From assembly GCF_905475395.1 (NCBI RefSeq), contig NC_058338.1, forward strand, positions 7,206,935-7,270,934: a stretch of DNA of 64,000 bases. Direction: 5' to 3'. The notes under the pieces are model-generated. The model ran no database searches and was not told where the DNA came from. It was given only the letters and a program-made list of their open reading frames with translations. Positions within the stretch are counted from its first letter, which is position 1, and each line of letters begins with the position of its first letter. Position numbers and translations under genes: made by a program. This document shows, piece after piece, positions 38,481 to 49,019 of this stretch. This DNA is from Chrysoperla carnea. Its lineage: Eukaryota; Arthropoda; Insecta; Neuroptera; Chrysopidae.

Positions 38481-39452
38481 GTATTGGTCAACTACAAAAC
38501 GAGCTATTAGCCATAATGGATTAAAATGTTCCACCCTGTATATGAATATATCGGCTATGACAACAACTGTTTTAACGACAGTCGGCCATAACGACCAATA
38601 TTCATTGGTATGGTAAGCCGATATATTGGCTATAACGACCATCACATGTGCATACACACTTTTGAATCATTATGTTATAATTTTGACGAGATGGCGCTAC
38701 TACAATAATATTTTGGGAAAGTTTTGTTTTCCACGTTTCTTCAGAAAGTGAAATCCCTGAATCCCTAAATCTAATTAAATTTATGTTAAATACTATCTGT
38801 ATACGAATTTACATTCAAATCACGAGTCGTTAGAGCCGATCCTGATATATAATCCTTATAATGACGAAAAGCTAATTGTAAATGTCCTAATTAGAGAGAT
38901 AAAAAATTCACGAAAATTTATCATCCGCCAGGATGTACACATTCCCATTTGGATATGGGTTTATCTTTGAATGTTTAATACTCTGTTTTTCGAATAAAAA
39001 CATCCACTCATGAGATTATGATAATGGAAGTAAATTGTATCTAAAATTCTTGATAAAGAATGTCTACTACACAAGTGAACGTGATAGATGTATGGAATGC
39101 AGCAGATTGTGCAAAAAAAAGACCAATACTTATTTTAATTCTTGTAATATGTTTATGAAGTTACACCTCTGAAGATGATGATGCCTATCCCAAATAAAAA
39201 CAACACACAACTTCAACTCCAAGGAGTATGTAAAATAAAATGTTTTATTTATGCATTTTAATAATAATCATTTTATGTATTGCTGTGCCCATCATTACCA
39301 ACCAACAGCTAGTTTGGGCAAAACTAGCACTAACTTTTTGAATCCAAAAAAAGTATTGGATTGAAGGAAATTTTGACTTTTTATGAATAGCAAATGTTAA
39401 ATAAACGCAAATATTGCTTCTCCTTCCAAAAATTAAAAAGAAAAAATGCTGG
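38481..39452. other. No gene seen
   Basis: Bases 38560-38660 carry GGCTATAACGACCATCAC and related phrases shared with 12.7-13.2 kb. No coding exon. Confidence 0.4.
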
Positions 39453-39918
39453 TTTCCCTACAGTTTTATAAAATTTTTGCTATATTACATGGTAAGGAAA
39501 TAATATATTGTGTGTAGGTGATGCTTATAAATTTGATAATATAGATATCGCTCTTCAATCATCAATACTCTAACTATAGCCGTGTCTATTCATCAAATGA
39601 TGGATCTTCGATGAACTCATAAGTAACTTAAAATTTTGTTTTTATATCATCGACAACCTTATATTTTCATGGTATTATTATAAACTACAAGATTGTCTAA
39701 ATATTTTAGATAGTTTTTTATCACACTCCCTAGATTTTTAGATATAGAAACATCCAATTGAAAAGGATAACCTATATGATTCATCAATTTTTAAGTCAAC
39801 TTTGATCGATAAAATAATAATAAAAACCCCGATGACCTAGGAATTTTTTGTGATTTTTAGAAACTTTGTTAATGAAAAAATGAAATCTTTAGTATTATTC
39901 AATCCTTGCACATCTCCT
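39453..39918 (-). repeat. Dispersed element X, copy 3
   Basis: The reverse complement aligns with 34080-34581 end to end, from the AAGGAGAT-TGCAA phrase to the ACTGTAGGGAAAC end. The coding remnant is interrupted by stops and an insertion. Confidence 0.75.
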
Positions 39919-40384
39919 TAAATTTAAATAGTTAGATTACTGTTTAAAATTTTTAATTTCTGTTAAAAAAAATTTAGTGAATATTGTAAAATTGCAGTGC
40001 ACTCACTACTCAATCAACCTTAATTTACACGTTTAGATTCTGTGATAACTTAGATCGAAATCACAATTGATTGTGCCATTGTTGCCCAGATTTTGATTTA
40101 TATTTTACTATAAAATAAATAATAATAGCTATTGACTTATTTATACTTTAATTATATAAAATTAATTCTATTTTTAATAAAAATCCTAATCGATTCTTAA
40201 TCGTTGGTGGTCGTCTCAATTTTCTGACATCTATTCTGCAAACATATGTATTTATATGTATTTTATATAATATACAAGCTGAATACAGAGAATTACAAAC
40301 AATTATTCCATCTGGCATCCTGGAGCAAGCCCCTAAATCAACAGCCAAACCAATGTTTATGAAAAATAATGTGATTGGCAAATT

Positions 40385-40745
40385 CCATCTATGGGATATG
40401 GGTATGGAAGTTAGCGGACCATGCTCTAACATCGCCAAATAGACCTTTGCACTCTATCCCCGCTACGCTTTTCAGTGGCTATTATAAACCAACTGATGTA
40501 CTGAAACCCAGGATTTGCCTAACGCTGAGTTTCTTAATTTCTTCTGGTTCCACTATGGCCGAACCAAACCATTTCCTTCGCTGCTGTATGAGCGCCGGGC
40601 AGTAACAGAGAAAGTGAATCGATGTTTCTTCTGAATTTTCTCCGCATCTGTCACACGCGGGAGATAGTCTTTTCCAATCTGTTGGAACTTGTTCAGGTTA
40701 TCATGCTCTGTGAGTAACTCTACGATGACTCTAATATCAGCTTTG
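40385..40745 (-). mobile_element. LINE 3' end fragment, same family as 26 kb
   Basis: The sequence matches 26010-26390 nearly base for base, including the stretches encoding the C-terminal Cys/His motif and the 3' GGTATGG region. It stops abruptly at 40745, where another repeat tail begins. It is 5'-truncated, as is usual for LINE insertions. Confidence 0.85.
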
Positions 40746-40876
40746 TTTAGTTTTTTTTTCTAAACCATCCCTGAACTATAGCGAACAAAACAAAAAAAAA
40801 TTTTGAAAATCGGTCCAGCCGTTTTTGAGTTTTAGCGAGACTAACGCACAGCAATTTATTTTTATATATACAGAAG
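40746..40876 (+). mobile_element. Possible RTE-like retroelement tail
   Basis: AAAATCGGTCCAGCCGTTTT, GAGTTTTAGCGAGACTAAC and the final ATTTATTTTTATATATA resemble the 3' tails of RTE-type LINEs of insects. No coding part is attached. It abuts the LINE fragment, so one element probably inserted into the other. Confidence 0.4.
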
Positions 40877-41828
40877 ATAAGAAGTGATGAAATTTCAAAA
40901 ATTTCGACATTCAATTTTCGACAAACGAGCGTATTTTTCATTCTCTGTTTTATTATTCCTGCATCCGAATTTTCTAATAGTTTATAACCTAGAAAGGAAC
41001 AATCTCCCTTAACCAGTTTATTGTCTACCCTTGAAAAATCGATAATTTTGTTTTTAACCGACAGAAACGAAGTTATAGCGCCATTATATCGTAGGCAAGT
41101 AGCGATTTATCGAAACTATGAAAAATACAAGTTATTGAAAAGCAAATATTTTATATTATTTAAAACTATAACCGATAAAAGTCGATTTTTAGAATTAAAA
41201 AACGTGTTCCGTATTAACTTTAGCAGTCAATATCTCGATTAATATCAGTGGCGGATTCCACGCAAGTTAGGGCCCCGCGGACTCATCACAAGAGGGTTTT
41301 GGTGAGGACAAAAAAAGAGACTAAATAAAAAGGTTAATGTGATGCAGACAAATTTCTCTTTTAGTTGTGGTAACGGGCAAACGTTTTTTGCTATGGGGCC
41401 TATTCTGGCTTAGTTCGGAAAAATATTATTTTTCCATAAATACTGAGAATATTTGGGTTTCCGCCAAAATCTCTAGCTACATCAATCAACCACTTCTAGA
41501 TTTTATTCACTGACATTTATTTTTGTTGCCAGACTCTTCCGCTAGAATTACCTTAATTTCCTTGAACATTTATAAAATTAGTAAAAAAAAACTCGACATT
41601 TAGGATACCTATTGTACTTCAATTTTTAATAGGTAAAATTTAGGATAATTTCGATAAAAATTAGATAATTAGATTTCCCATTTCTGATTATATTAGCTAA
41701 TATAATTATTTCATTAAATCATTAACTACAAAAGTATGATTTATCTATCAATGATTACCATTTAGGCAGTCATTTTTGATCATTGGTTCATGAAACAACT
41801 AGATCGAAAATTCATGAAAAAACTAAAA
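40877..41828. other. Intergenic region before gene A
   Basis: ATCAGTGGCGGATTCC at 41243 resembles a transposon terminus. The plus-strand frame at 41021-41242 has no recognisable domain or splice context. No convincing TATA box for gene A is seen. Confidence 0.4.
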
Positions 41829-43460
41829 ATGGCAAAATTTTTTAATCAAATTTTAAATCAATTATTTTTAATTATTGGTTTATATTTTGTAGTTTCACAG
41901 GCGGTTTGTAATTTACCATAAAATTATTAAATTTTTCGATGCACATCGAATTTTTAAGTAAATTTGATTTTTTTCCAGGCCCATATGAATATAATTCAGG
42001 AAGGTGCCGAAGTTCGATCATATAATAAGGATATTGTGGAAGATGTTAAATTTTATGTGGAACGAATTAATAAAACAATGGTGACGTTAAATTATAATAT
42101 GAGTCCGAAAAAAGATTTGGTCGATACGCATGTAAGTTGGATTTATTAAATCAAAACTTCTTAAAAAATCTTAGTCCTGCTTTTCGTCTTATATCGACAA
42201 GTTATAACATAATTCACCAAAAAAATTGAAAATATATATTTTTACCTGATATTACTTGATCATTCACGATCATACATCCTTAAAAACAATCGAAAAAAAC
42301 AGACATACCAAGAGTCGAACCCGGGTCTTTAAGATTCATGTCAAGTGCCTTAACCAATCGCATCATACTTGCTCTAAGCACAACTTGTAATCTTTTCAAC
42401 TCAATATACATTTTTCAATTTCTTTTATTATGATTAACTCGACAAGTTGTTTACATTGTATCATAAAAAACTTCACTAATAATCGAAAGACTTTGATGTT
42501 TAAATTTGTATACAAAATTAAGCAAACAAATATAAACAATAAATTTTGTTTAGATGTATATTAAATACGATGGATGGACCGATGGAAAATGGGTGCGGAA
42601 TGAAGTGATCGATTTTGATTTCCCATTTTGTGATATGTATACCGATGGTGATTTAAATATTTTTAAACCATGTATGACAGATGGTGTCCGAGGAAATTTC
42701 CCCGAAGAATGTCCAAATGATGGCACGGTAAAGTATTTTTGAAGATAAACTTCTTTACTTGCACCAAGAAAAGAAATCATACACAGCTTGGAAACGTGAC
42801 ATCAACAAAATTCAATTAAATGCGCTTTATCGTACATGAGTGTGGCCTGCGGCTAAAGCGATTCCATTCAGACAACACCATTTTGGTACATAGACGCCGA
42901 CACCGTTCGACACGTAGATTCATGCCGAGGGATGACTCATTCGGCAGACAACAACAGTCAACTTGTAGCAGCATGCGGCAAGGAGACATATTTTTTGTCA
43001 TTTTGTGTCACTTCTATTGAAAGACTGTGGATTGCCTCAGTGGAATTGCGCCTTAAGATCAAATTCACATGTACGCAAAAATTTGTTGAGCTTTCAATCA
43101 ATTTGCTGCCAATGGCCCATGTGGCCCAATATTTAAATCCAGACTTGGGCTTCGCTTGAAAAATCTTGAACACTTTGTAATTTTACTGAAACAAAACACT
43201 ATACAAATACAGTATAGTGTTTGTACCTCCTTAACTTAAAAAAAAAACTTCCTTGATAAATTGTTCCCAATGTATGTCTTTTTCTGTTCCAGACACTTTT
43301 AAAACAAACTTATTTCATAAAAGAATGTTATTTGGATGAAAGTGTAAGTTTACAATTGTTCCTACCTGGTCGTTGGAGGGTTAATGTTGATTTCTTTACG
43401 GGAGATGGTGTAGAAATTTGTCATTTATATTTGTATATGAATTGTATTGAAATTCCATAA
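41829..43460 (+). CDS. Gene A: secreted DUF1091-like protein
   Basis: Four exons are inferred: 41829-41903, 41979-42131, 42554-42727 and 43293-43460, all joined in phase 0 at GT-AG introns, giving 189 residues. Exon 1 is just the signal peptide (MAKFFNQILNQLFLIIGLYF, then VVSQA). Exon 2 carries AEVRSYNKD and the sequon of VERINKT. Exon 3 has FCDMYTDGDLN and DGVRGNFPEEC. Exon 4 has FLPGRWRVNV. The layout (a C-D pair, a later cysteine after GN-x-P-E, then LPGRW) recalls the DUF1091 family, considered distant relatives of MD-2/GM2-activator lipid binders. This paralogue has additional cysteines (FKPC, KEC, EIC, MNC). AATAAA lies at 43502. It is closest in design to gene B. Function in lipid or pheromone binding is inference. 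Confidence 0.85.
42165..42286. repeat. Fragment related to the piggyBac-like MITE, in intron 2 of gene A
   Basis: TTCGTCTTATATCGACAAG, AGTTATAACA-AATTCA and the end GATCATACATCCTTAA recall the right half of the 6.3-6.9 kb element. Only one end is present. Confidence 0.5.
42298..42385 (-). mobile_element. tRNA-like SINE head in intron 2 of gene A
   Basis: On the minus strand ATGATGCGATTGGTTAAGGC fits an A box, and CCCGGGTTCGACTCTTGG fits a B box within a T-arm of five pairs (two G-U). The acceptor stem is not restored, so I read it as a SINE remnant. Confidence 0.5.
42800..43175. other. Unidentified coding-like insert in intron 3 of gene A
   Basis: This 375-bp patch is markedly less AT-rich than the rest of the intron and is open in four overlapping frames on both strands (for example 42932-43159 plus and 42958-43173 minus). 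It shows no motif of the A-E family and I do not recognise either translation. It most likely came in as a transposon or retroposed fragment. Confidence 0.4.
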
Positions 43461-43535
43461 TTTTTATTTGTATATATATTAATTATATTTGAAAGAAATT
43501 AAATAAAATTTATTTTAGCTGAAAAAATAAAACAT

Positions 43536-43742
43536 TTCTTTTAAGGTAGAATGTCCGTAATAGACTGTCAACTCGTGACAGAAGAACGTAATCAACAAGT
43601 TTACTGTCTATTTATTGGCAGACGGTTTTCTCGAGTACATTTCTTCTAAGGTAGAATGTCCGAATAGACTGTCAATTCGTGACAGAAGAACGTAATCACC
43701 AAGTTAACTGTCTATTTATTGGCAGACGGTTTTCTCGTGTAC
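43536..43742 (+). repeat. Tandem duplication of about 103 bp after gene A
   Basis: Two units run 43536-43638 and 43639-43742. Both contain TAAGGTAGAATGTCCG, CGTGACAGAAGAACGTAATC, CTGTCTATTTATTGGCAG and GACGGTTTTCTCG. They differ at a handful of sites. They lie about 30 bases beyond the AATAAA of gene A. Confidence 0.93.
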
Positions 43743-44492
43743 AAACTTTACATAAGCGATTATAATGTAACTACACAAAATATTAAGAACAAAATTTTAA
43801 AAATATGTTTATATATGTGGCTGCAAGATTCTAAGATAGTGATAAAGCTTGACTGGCTATTATCTGCGAATAAGGTGTCCTTGAAAAGTGACTGACTTAC
43901 TATTTTGGAAAATGTTTCATAAAATGTTTAAATTTTATATATAATATTTATTTTCCTGAATAAACGGAAGGTAATAAAGCACTAAACGTTTAATTTTAAA
44001 TTGTTACATAAATATAAAATGTTTTTTTGAATAAAGACATTAAAAATTTCAAATAATTATAATACATATTTATTACAAAATCCAAATCAAATTTTTGTTT
44101 AAATCTGTTTTAATTTCGTGAGAATACGATTCGGCACATCAAACTTGAGAGACTTTATCATAGTTTTTAGACCTAATTTGGTTTCTCAAACTTTCGCTTC
44201 TCTGCAATTTAACTGTTTGTAAGATGATATGCTGTAGGTTAGCACTGGGAGCCTATAGGTAAGGTGTCATTCCAATTGCCAGATTATTGCTGTGTAAATC
44301 AAGCAAAATCCATGGCCATTACTAGTAGTTTGATACATCGACACAAGACTGATGATTCTCTCGAGCTATTGGCAAAGTACAATTCAGATTTGATATGGAG
44401 AACTGAGCCATAGAAGTATTCTAAGCAAATGCGAATCGAACCTGTTTGTTACAAATCCTCCTAGATGTAGCCATTCTGAGAGATAGGTCACT
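43743..44492. other. No gene; spacer between genes A and B
   Basis: Bases 44220-44400 are GC-richer but carry no recognisable exon. Confidence 0.35.
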
Positions 44493-44590
44493 ATTAACCC
44501 GTCAGAACTCGCGTCAACTGTTTGGTAAACTTTAGTCGTATGATGAAAGATTTGCTTAAGCGTTCTGCACATTCGTTAAATGACAGGTTA
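44493..44590 (+). mobile_element. MITE end, TTAACCCGCCAGCACTCG family
   Basis: TTAACCCGTCAGAACTCGCG, then CTTTAGTCG, ATGATGAAAGATTTGCTTAA and GCGTTCTGCACA, match the copies at 22.2, 49.5 and 52.3 kb. The second terminus was not located. Confidence 0.6.
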
Positions 44591-45212
44591 AAGCCACTAC
44601 AAAGTCCAATCAGAGCCTTTGCAAAGTTTTTTTTGCACTTTGACATGCTAAATACTTGTCCCAAACAATCAATACTTTGGGACAACTATGCCCACACCAA
44701 ATCTCGTTTGTTGTTCTGAATCAGATGACAATAACTCATGGGATATATGCTCCTTGGGGCGATCCCTTCTTAAGTTATCACATCGGATTTTCTGCTCTAA
44801 ACGTGTCCGCAATATTCTATTTGGGGAGCTTAGTTTCAGCAAAGATTTTATTTTCTATTATTTTGTAGCAATTTTTATCTCAAATCATGAAAGTTAAAAC
44901 AAACCTTGATTGCTTATTGAATAATCAAAATTTAAATAATTATTTGATGCTTGAAAGATAAATATTTTTTTTTCAAATTATCTATATGCCCTCATTATTT
45001 TCGTTTACAATTATTTTATTATTATTTTTTTTAGATATTTTGATATTTTATCTGTTAAATGAGCCATTAAATTTTTTTGTAGGTACATCATATTATGTGA
45101 TTTACTAGAATTTTTGACCATTTTTTTTATGATATATTCACTAAAAACATTTAAACTTTAAGCATTTCGATTATAACCTTTTAAAATAGATATTAAAACT
45201 TTTTTTTGGAAA
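44591..45212. other. Upstream region of gene B; no gene
   Basis: The overlapping frames at 44494-44897 read through repeat sequence and AT-rich spacer and are not gene-like. Confidence 0.35.
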
Positions 45213-47148
45213 ATGTTATTTAACATATTACTTGTTATCAGTTTTTCTGGTTTTTGTAAATTTTCTCAAGCAGTAAGTACGAACTTTATTTTTCCGATTT
45301 TTAACAAATCTACTTGTAAGGAATTTTCTTTTTTATTTCATTTTTTTTGAAGTGTTTGAATCAATTTGGTTCAGACTTGTAGATCGTTCCCAAAAAATCA
45401 CGTTTCCTTCGAATCATCTTGAGAATCGTATATATACATTATCCTTAATGCCCTATATAAGCGGGCCAATTTTTTAATACGCCTTATGGTGTTAAATTTT
45501 GAGAATTGAGCTGTTGAAAATTTTTAACATGTTTCTAGGCTTTATTATGTAACAAGGTTAATTTTCTAAACATTAATTTGGAAAAATAATATTTATTAGT
45601 TAAAATCATTTGCAATATTTTCCTGGAAAGAAAACTACAAGAACTCGTTTTTCCATAAAATACATTTGTCGAAGTTGTCGAAATTAATTTGTCATTTGTG
45701 TGTTATTTCTTCTATAAGTGATTTTGTCTAAGTCTTTACGAATCATCAATCTTTTAAAAACTATGGTATATATTGAAAAATGTTGCTCTTTTCGTCTAAT
45801 TTCCTAAAGTTCTAACAGAATCAGCTCTCAAAATTTGAAACGTAATTATGAAATATTTTCCTACACTAATTTTTTTGGGAACGTTCTTTAGGCAACGCAT
45901 ATTGATTTATCTGTCTGTTACAAAATCTGTATTCAGAATGTCTTTAATATTTGTTTTAGGAATTACATATTCATCATGAAAAAGCTGAAGTAATAAGTTT
46001 TAACAAGGACTATATTTCTGATTTTCAAATTCACATGAAGCGGATAAATGATACGCTAAATTCGTTAAATACAAAAGCGGAATTATTGAAAGACATTGAG
46101 GATTGTATGGTAAGATAATGATTATTGAAAACTGCTTATTATATGGGTGATCTTGTCAGATATTTTCTTTCTAATTGGTTTATTTTTGAAGTAAAACATG
46201 CTATGAATATAAATATAGATATAACACCGTAACCTAGGAAACGAAAACTGTTTTTCGATCAAAAAAACGACACCTATGTAATAATAATTAAAGCTATACC
46301 ATTAACTATTACCTAAGTGATTCTGATCTTTGTTAACTTCTGACTATTGCCCACAGATGGCATTTGATATTAAATTTGAATACATGATTAATTTTATGAT
46401 TTGTTAATTTTTTTATAATAATTATTATTATAATACTTTTTTATACACACAAAAAAAAGCGCAACTATTCCAAAGTATTAAATTTTCACTTACGTCGATA
46501 GTCTTCATGACTGATAAAGAATGTTTCGTACAAAAGTCTTATCATCTGGAGGGGAAAATGCATTCGCAATATAAGTTTTTTTTGTTAAATCAAAGTCAAC
46601 TTAAAACTATGAGACTTGTTTGAAATATTTCTTCCATTAACCATAAATATCTTGAATTTTTTTAAGTTTTTAACGAATAAAAGATCACCTGTGTATCTAC
46701 GATTTTCACTGGTGATACTTAAAAAAATTTTTTTAGATGGAATTCGAAATGGCTCAATTAAAAGATGGAGAATATAACCATGATAAATTAACATTTGAAT
46801 TGAATTGCTGTGATTTTCTGGAATCAGATTGGAATGTATACCGAGCACATTCAACTGACGGTGATCATGGAAATTTACCAGAGCATTGCGATAATGATAA
46901 GGTATGAAGAAGCAATTTTCTTTTATCTTTATCTTCGAAGCTTTATCGTATCGTAAAATTATTTACTTATCAATTTCTTTTTTTTATAGTTTCCGAAAAA
47001 CACATATGTAATAAAAGATGCGTTAATGGATGAATCTCCAAATGTTGAATTATTTAAGTTGGGAAAATGGCGTGCTGATTTTAAAATGAATTCTGGCAAA
47101 ACAAATATTATTCAATTATATTTCTATTCGCATGTCAGCGAAAAATAA
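45213..47148 (+). CDS. Gene B: secreted DUF1091-like protein
   Basis: The four exons are 45213-45272, 45960-46109, 46737-46901 and 46990-47148, all phase 0, predicting 177 residues. Exon 1 is the signal peptide MLFNILLVISFSGFCKFSQA. Exon 2 holds AEVISFNKDYISDF and the sequon of MKRINDT, aligned with the same block in gene A. Exon 3 has LNCCDF and DGDHGNLPEHC. Exon 4 starts FPKNTYVIKDA and holds FKLGKWRADF, where the proline of FLPGKW in the other members is replaced by leucine. No clear TATA box is seen; AATAAA lies at 47172. It is the shortest member and forms a pair with A. The secreted ligand-binder role is inferred from family resemblance only. Confidence 0.87.
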
Positions 47149-47202
47149 TTTAAAAAAAAAATAGTTAGTGTAATAAAATGTATTAAAGTACTGTAATATT
47201 AA

Positions 47203-47432
47203 AGCCCCAGCGTACATTTTTTGAAATTTTGACAGAACTCGTTTGCCTATCAAGCTCAACTCATTTGTACAATTTTGAAACTGAAGTAATAAAAATTATT
47301 TTTGTGAAACATTCTGAAATAATTCAAACATTTATAGTAGTTTTTTGAATAGAGCAATCGCCAAAGCTATAAAATCACTTCTTTGGGATAGATCTACTCG
47401 AATTTTGATTTCCAAGAAATTTACGCTGGCTG
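47203..47432. mobile_element. Small MITE with about 20-bp inverted ends
   Basis: The left end AGCCCCAGCGTACATTTTTT and right end AAGAAATTTACGCTGGCTG are imperfect inverted repeats, about 230 bp apart. It has no coding capacity and lies directly downstream of gene B. Confidence 0.5.
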
Positions 47433-48449
47433 TATGATTACCGTTTAAACTGTATTGAAATAAAGACAATTGTAGATAGAAAAATCTTACATTTTTTATT
47501 AAACCAAACTTACTAAATCAGAAAATCAAAATTCTCTTTTGCAAGAAATACGAAAAATGGAAAATTCGTCAAGGTGAGTTAATCTACTGGTATTTCTGCA
47601 TTGCGATCATTTACCCTGAATGGCCGACTGACAGGCCTCGACCAACTTATTTAGGGGTGCTTCATGGACAATTAAAAAATTATGTATTGTGCCTCAAGAA
47701 TTCATCCACCCCAAACTCTTTACCAGCTCTAAAGATTCCTATTAACATTCCTCATCAAAACATTAAAACCCATAAAATTGTCAACAAAAGTGAAGATATT
47801 TGAGGGCAAAAGAAGTAAAGACTATAACGTGATAGTCTTTGTTTTTTAAATTTAAATTTCCCAGCAATACGAGGGATAACTGCCAGTTATTTGAATATCA
47901 TTACATACAGTAGAGAACAATTACGTACATTTAGGCGTTGCAACGAAAAAAAGGATCCATTGCTTTTTGATATTTCCGTTAATTAATTAGTTTCCTTTAA
48001 TTTGTTCAAGGAAGTAAATAGCAATTATGGATAGAATTTTTCATTTTTACTGTTTCAATGAATTCACCAATTAGTTATTATTTTATTTTAATTAGGTACT
48101 GTCCACACAAAATCGTGGTGAGCCTAACTTTTAGAGTACACACCAACATCTTTCTGATTAAATAAAATTATGTTCATTGATAAATTATTAAAAAGAATTA
48201 ATACTCACTTATTTCTATTTTACTAATCATAGCCAAAATAGGAAAACTCCCTAAATTTTTAGTTCTGAACGTGGGAATCGTAAATATTAGATGTAACTAT
48301 AGATAAAAGACTAAGTTTTCTTTCGCTTGATTTGATTATTGGCCGAAAAATTGAATGGAAAACATTTTTTATTAAAAGGATTTCGAAAAAGTTATTCTTT
48401 GCTTTTGAAAATATGAACGTTCACTTCTGATATTGAATGTGTTACAGGG
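47433..48449. other. No gene; spacer between B and C
   Basis: Apart from the palindromic phrase at 47820-47845 shared with the first 50 bases of the window, nothing is recognised. Confidence 0.4.
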
Positions 48450-48600
48450 TGTTCATAAATTGGGAAAGTTCGATAGGAATGTTAATGGTCCTTTAGAAAT
48501 GTAGACCATTTTGGGCAGATAATAAGGGAAACGCTTCAAGGAATCACTTCCGAGATAAACAGGAGTGTTTTGAAACAATTTTGAAAAAGGAACTGAACGA
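48450..48600 (+). repeat. Dispersed repeat (paired with 10.8 kb)
   Basis: TACAGGGTGTTCATAAATTG starts the block; GATAGGAATGTTAATGGTCC and TTTAGAAATGTAGACCATTT follow. The block aligns with the reverse complement of 10765-10915. A 3' end of the CTGTCTG repeat (TTTGTAAATTTTACTTG) follows at about 48755. Confidence 0.6.
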
Positions 48601-48936
48601 AAACTGTCTTGATGTATGCGTAGAGGATACGAGACCTCTCATTTCTCTCGTCCCTCGTGGCATGAAAAAGTAATAGGGGATGTATTAAAGATAATTTTAT
48701 CAAGAATGTTCTTTGTTTGAAAAAGTTGGGGGCCGTGGTTCTTTAATTTTGTAAATTTTACTTGTTTATTTTGATTTTTGGTTTAAAAGTAATAATTTTC
48801 TATCAAGAAATGATTAAGCGATTTTAAATCAATCTATGCAAAAAAAATATGCGATTTTTTTGGGACGATAACATATCAAATAATCACCGAATAAAACGGA
48901 TACGAATAAAAAATTAATTAATAGTATAATTAAAGT

Positions 48937-48946
48937 TATATAAATA
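48937..48946 (+). promoter_or_regulatory. TATA box of gene C
   Basis: TATATAAATA lies 83 nt before the ATG of gene C. Genes D and E have TATAAATA at comparable places, supporting a shared core promoter. Confidence 0.5.
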
Positions 48947-49019
48947 TGATACACAATTGATCAAAATTTATTTAAATGAAGCAACAGTTTAAACTTGTAC
49001 AAATCTGTGTTTTAAAATT

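Noticed and set aside
42550-42780. Minus-strand frame opposite exon 3 of gene A
   Set aside because: It is the shadow of the conserved exon, which carries the family motifs on the plus strand.
44384-44897. Five overlapping frames as a gene
   Set aside because: They cover a MITE end and spacer, lack splice context and show no recognisable domain.
46585-46854. Minus-strand 89-codon frame opposite exon 3 of gene B
   Set aside because: It is the complement of the coding exon and has no domain of its own.
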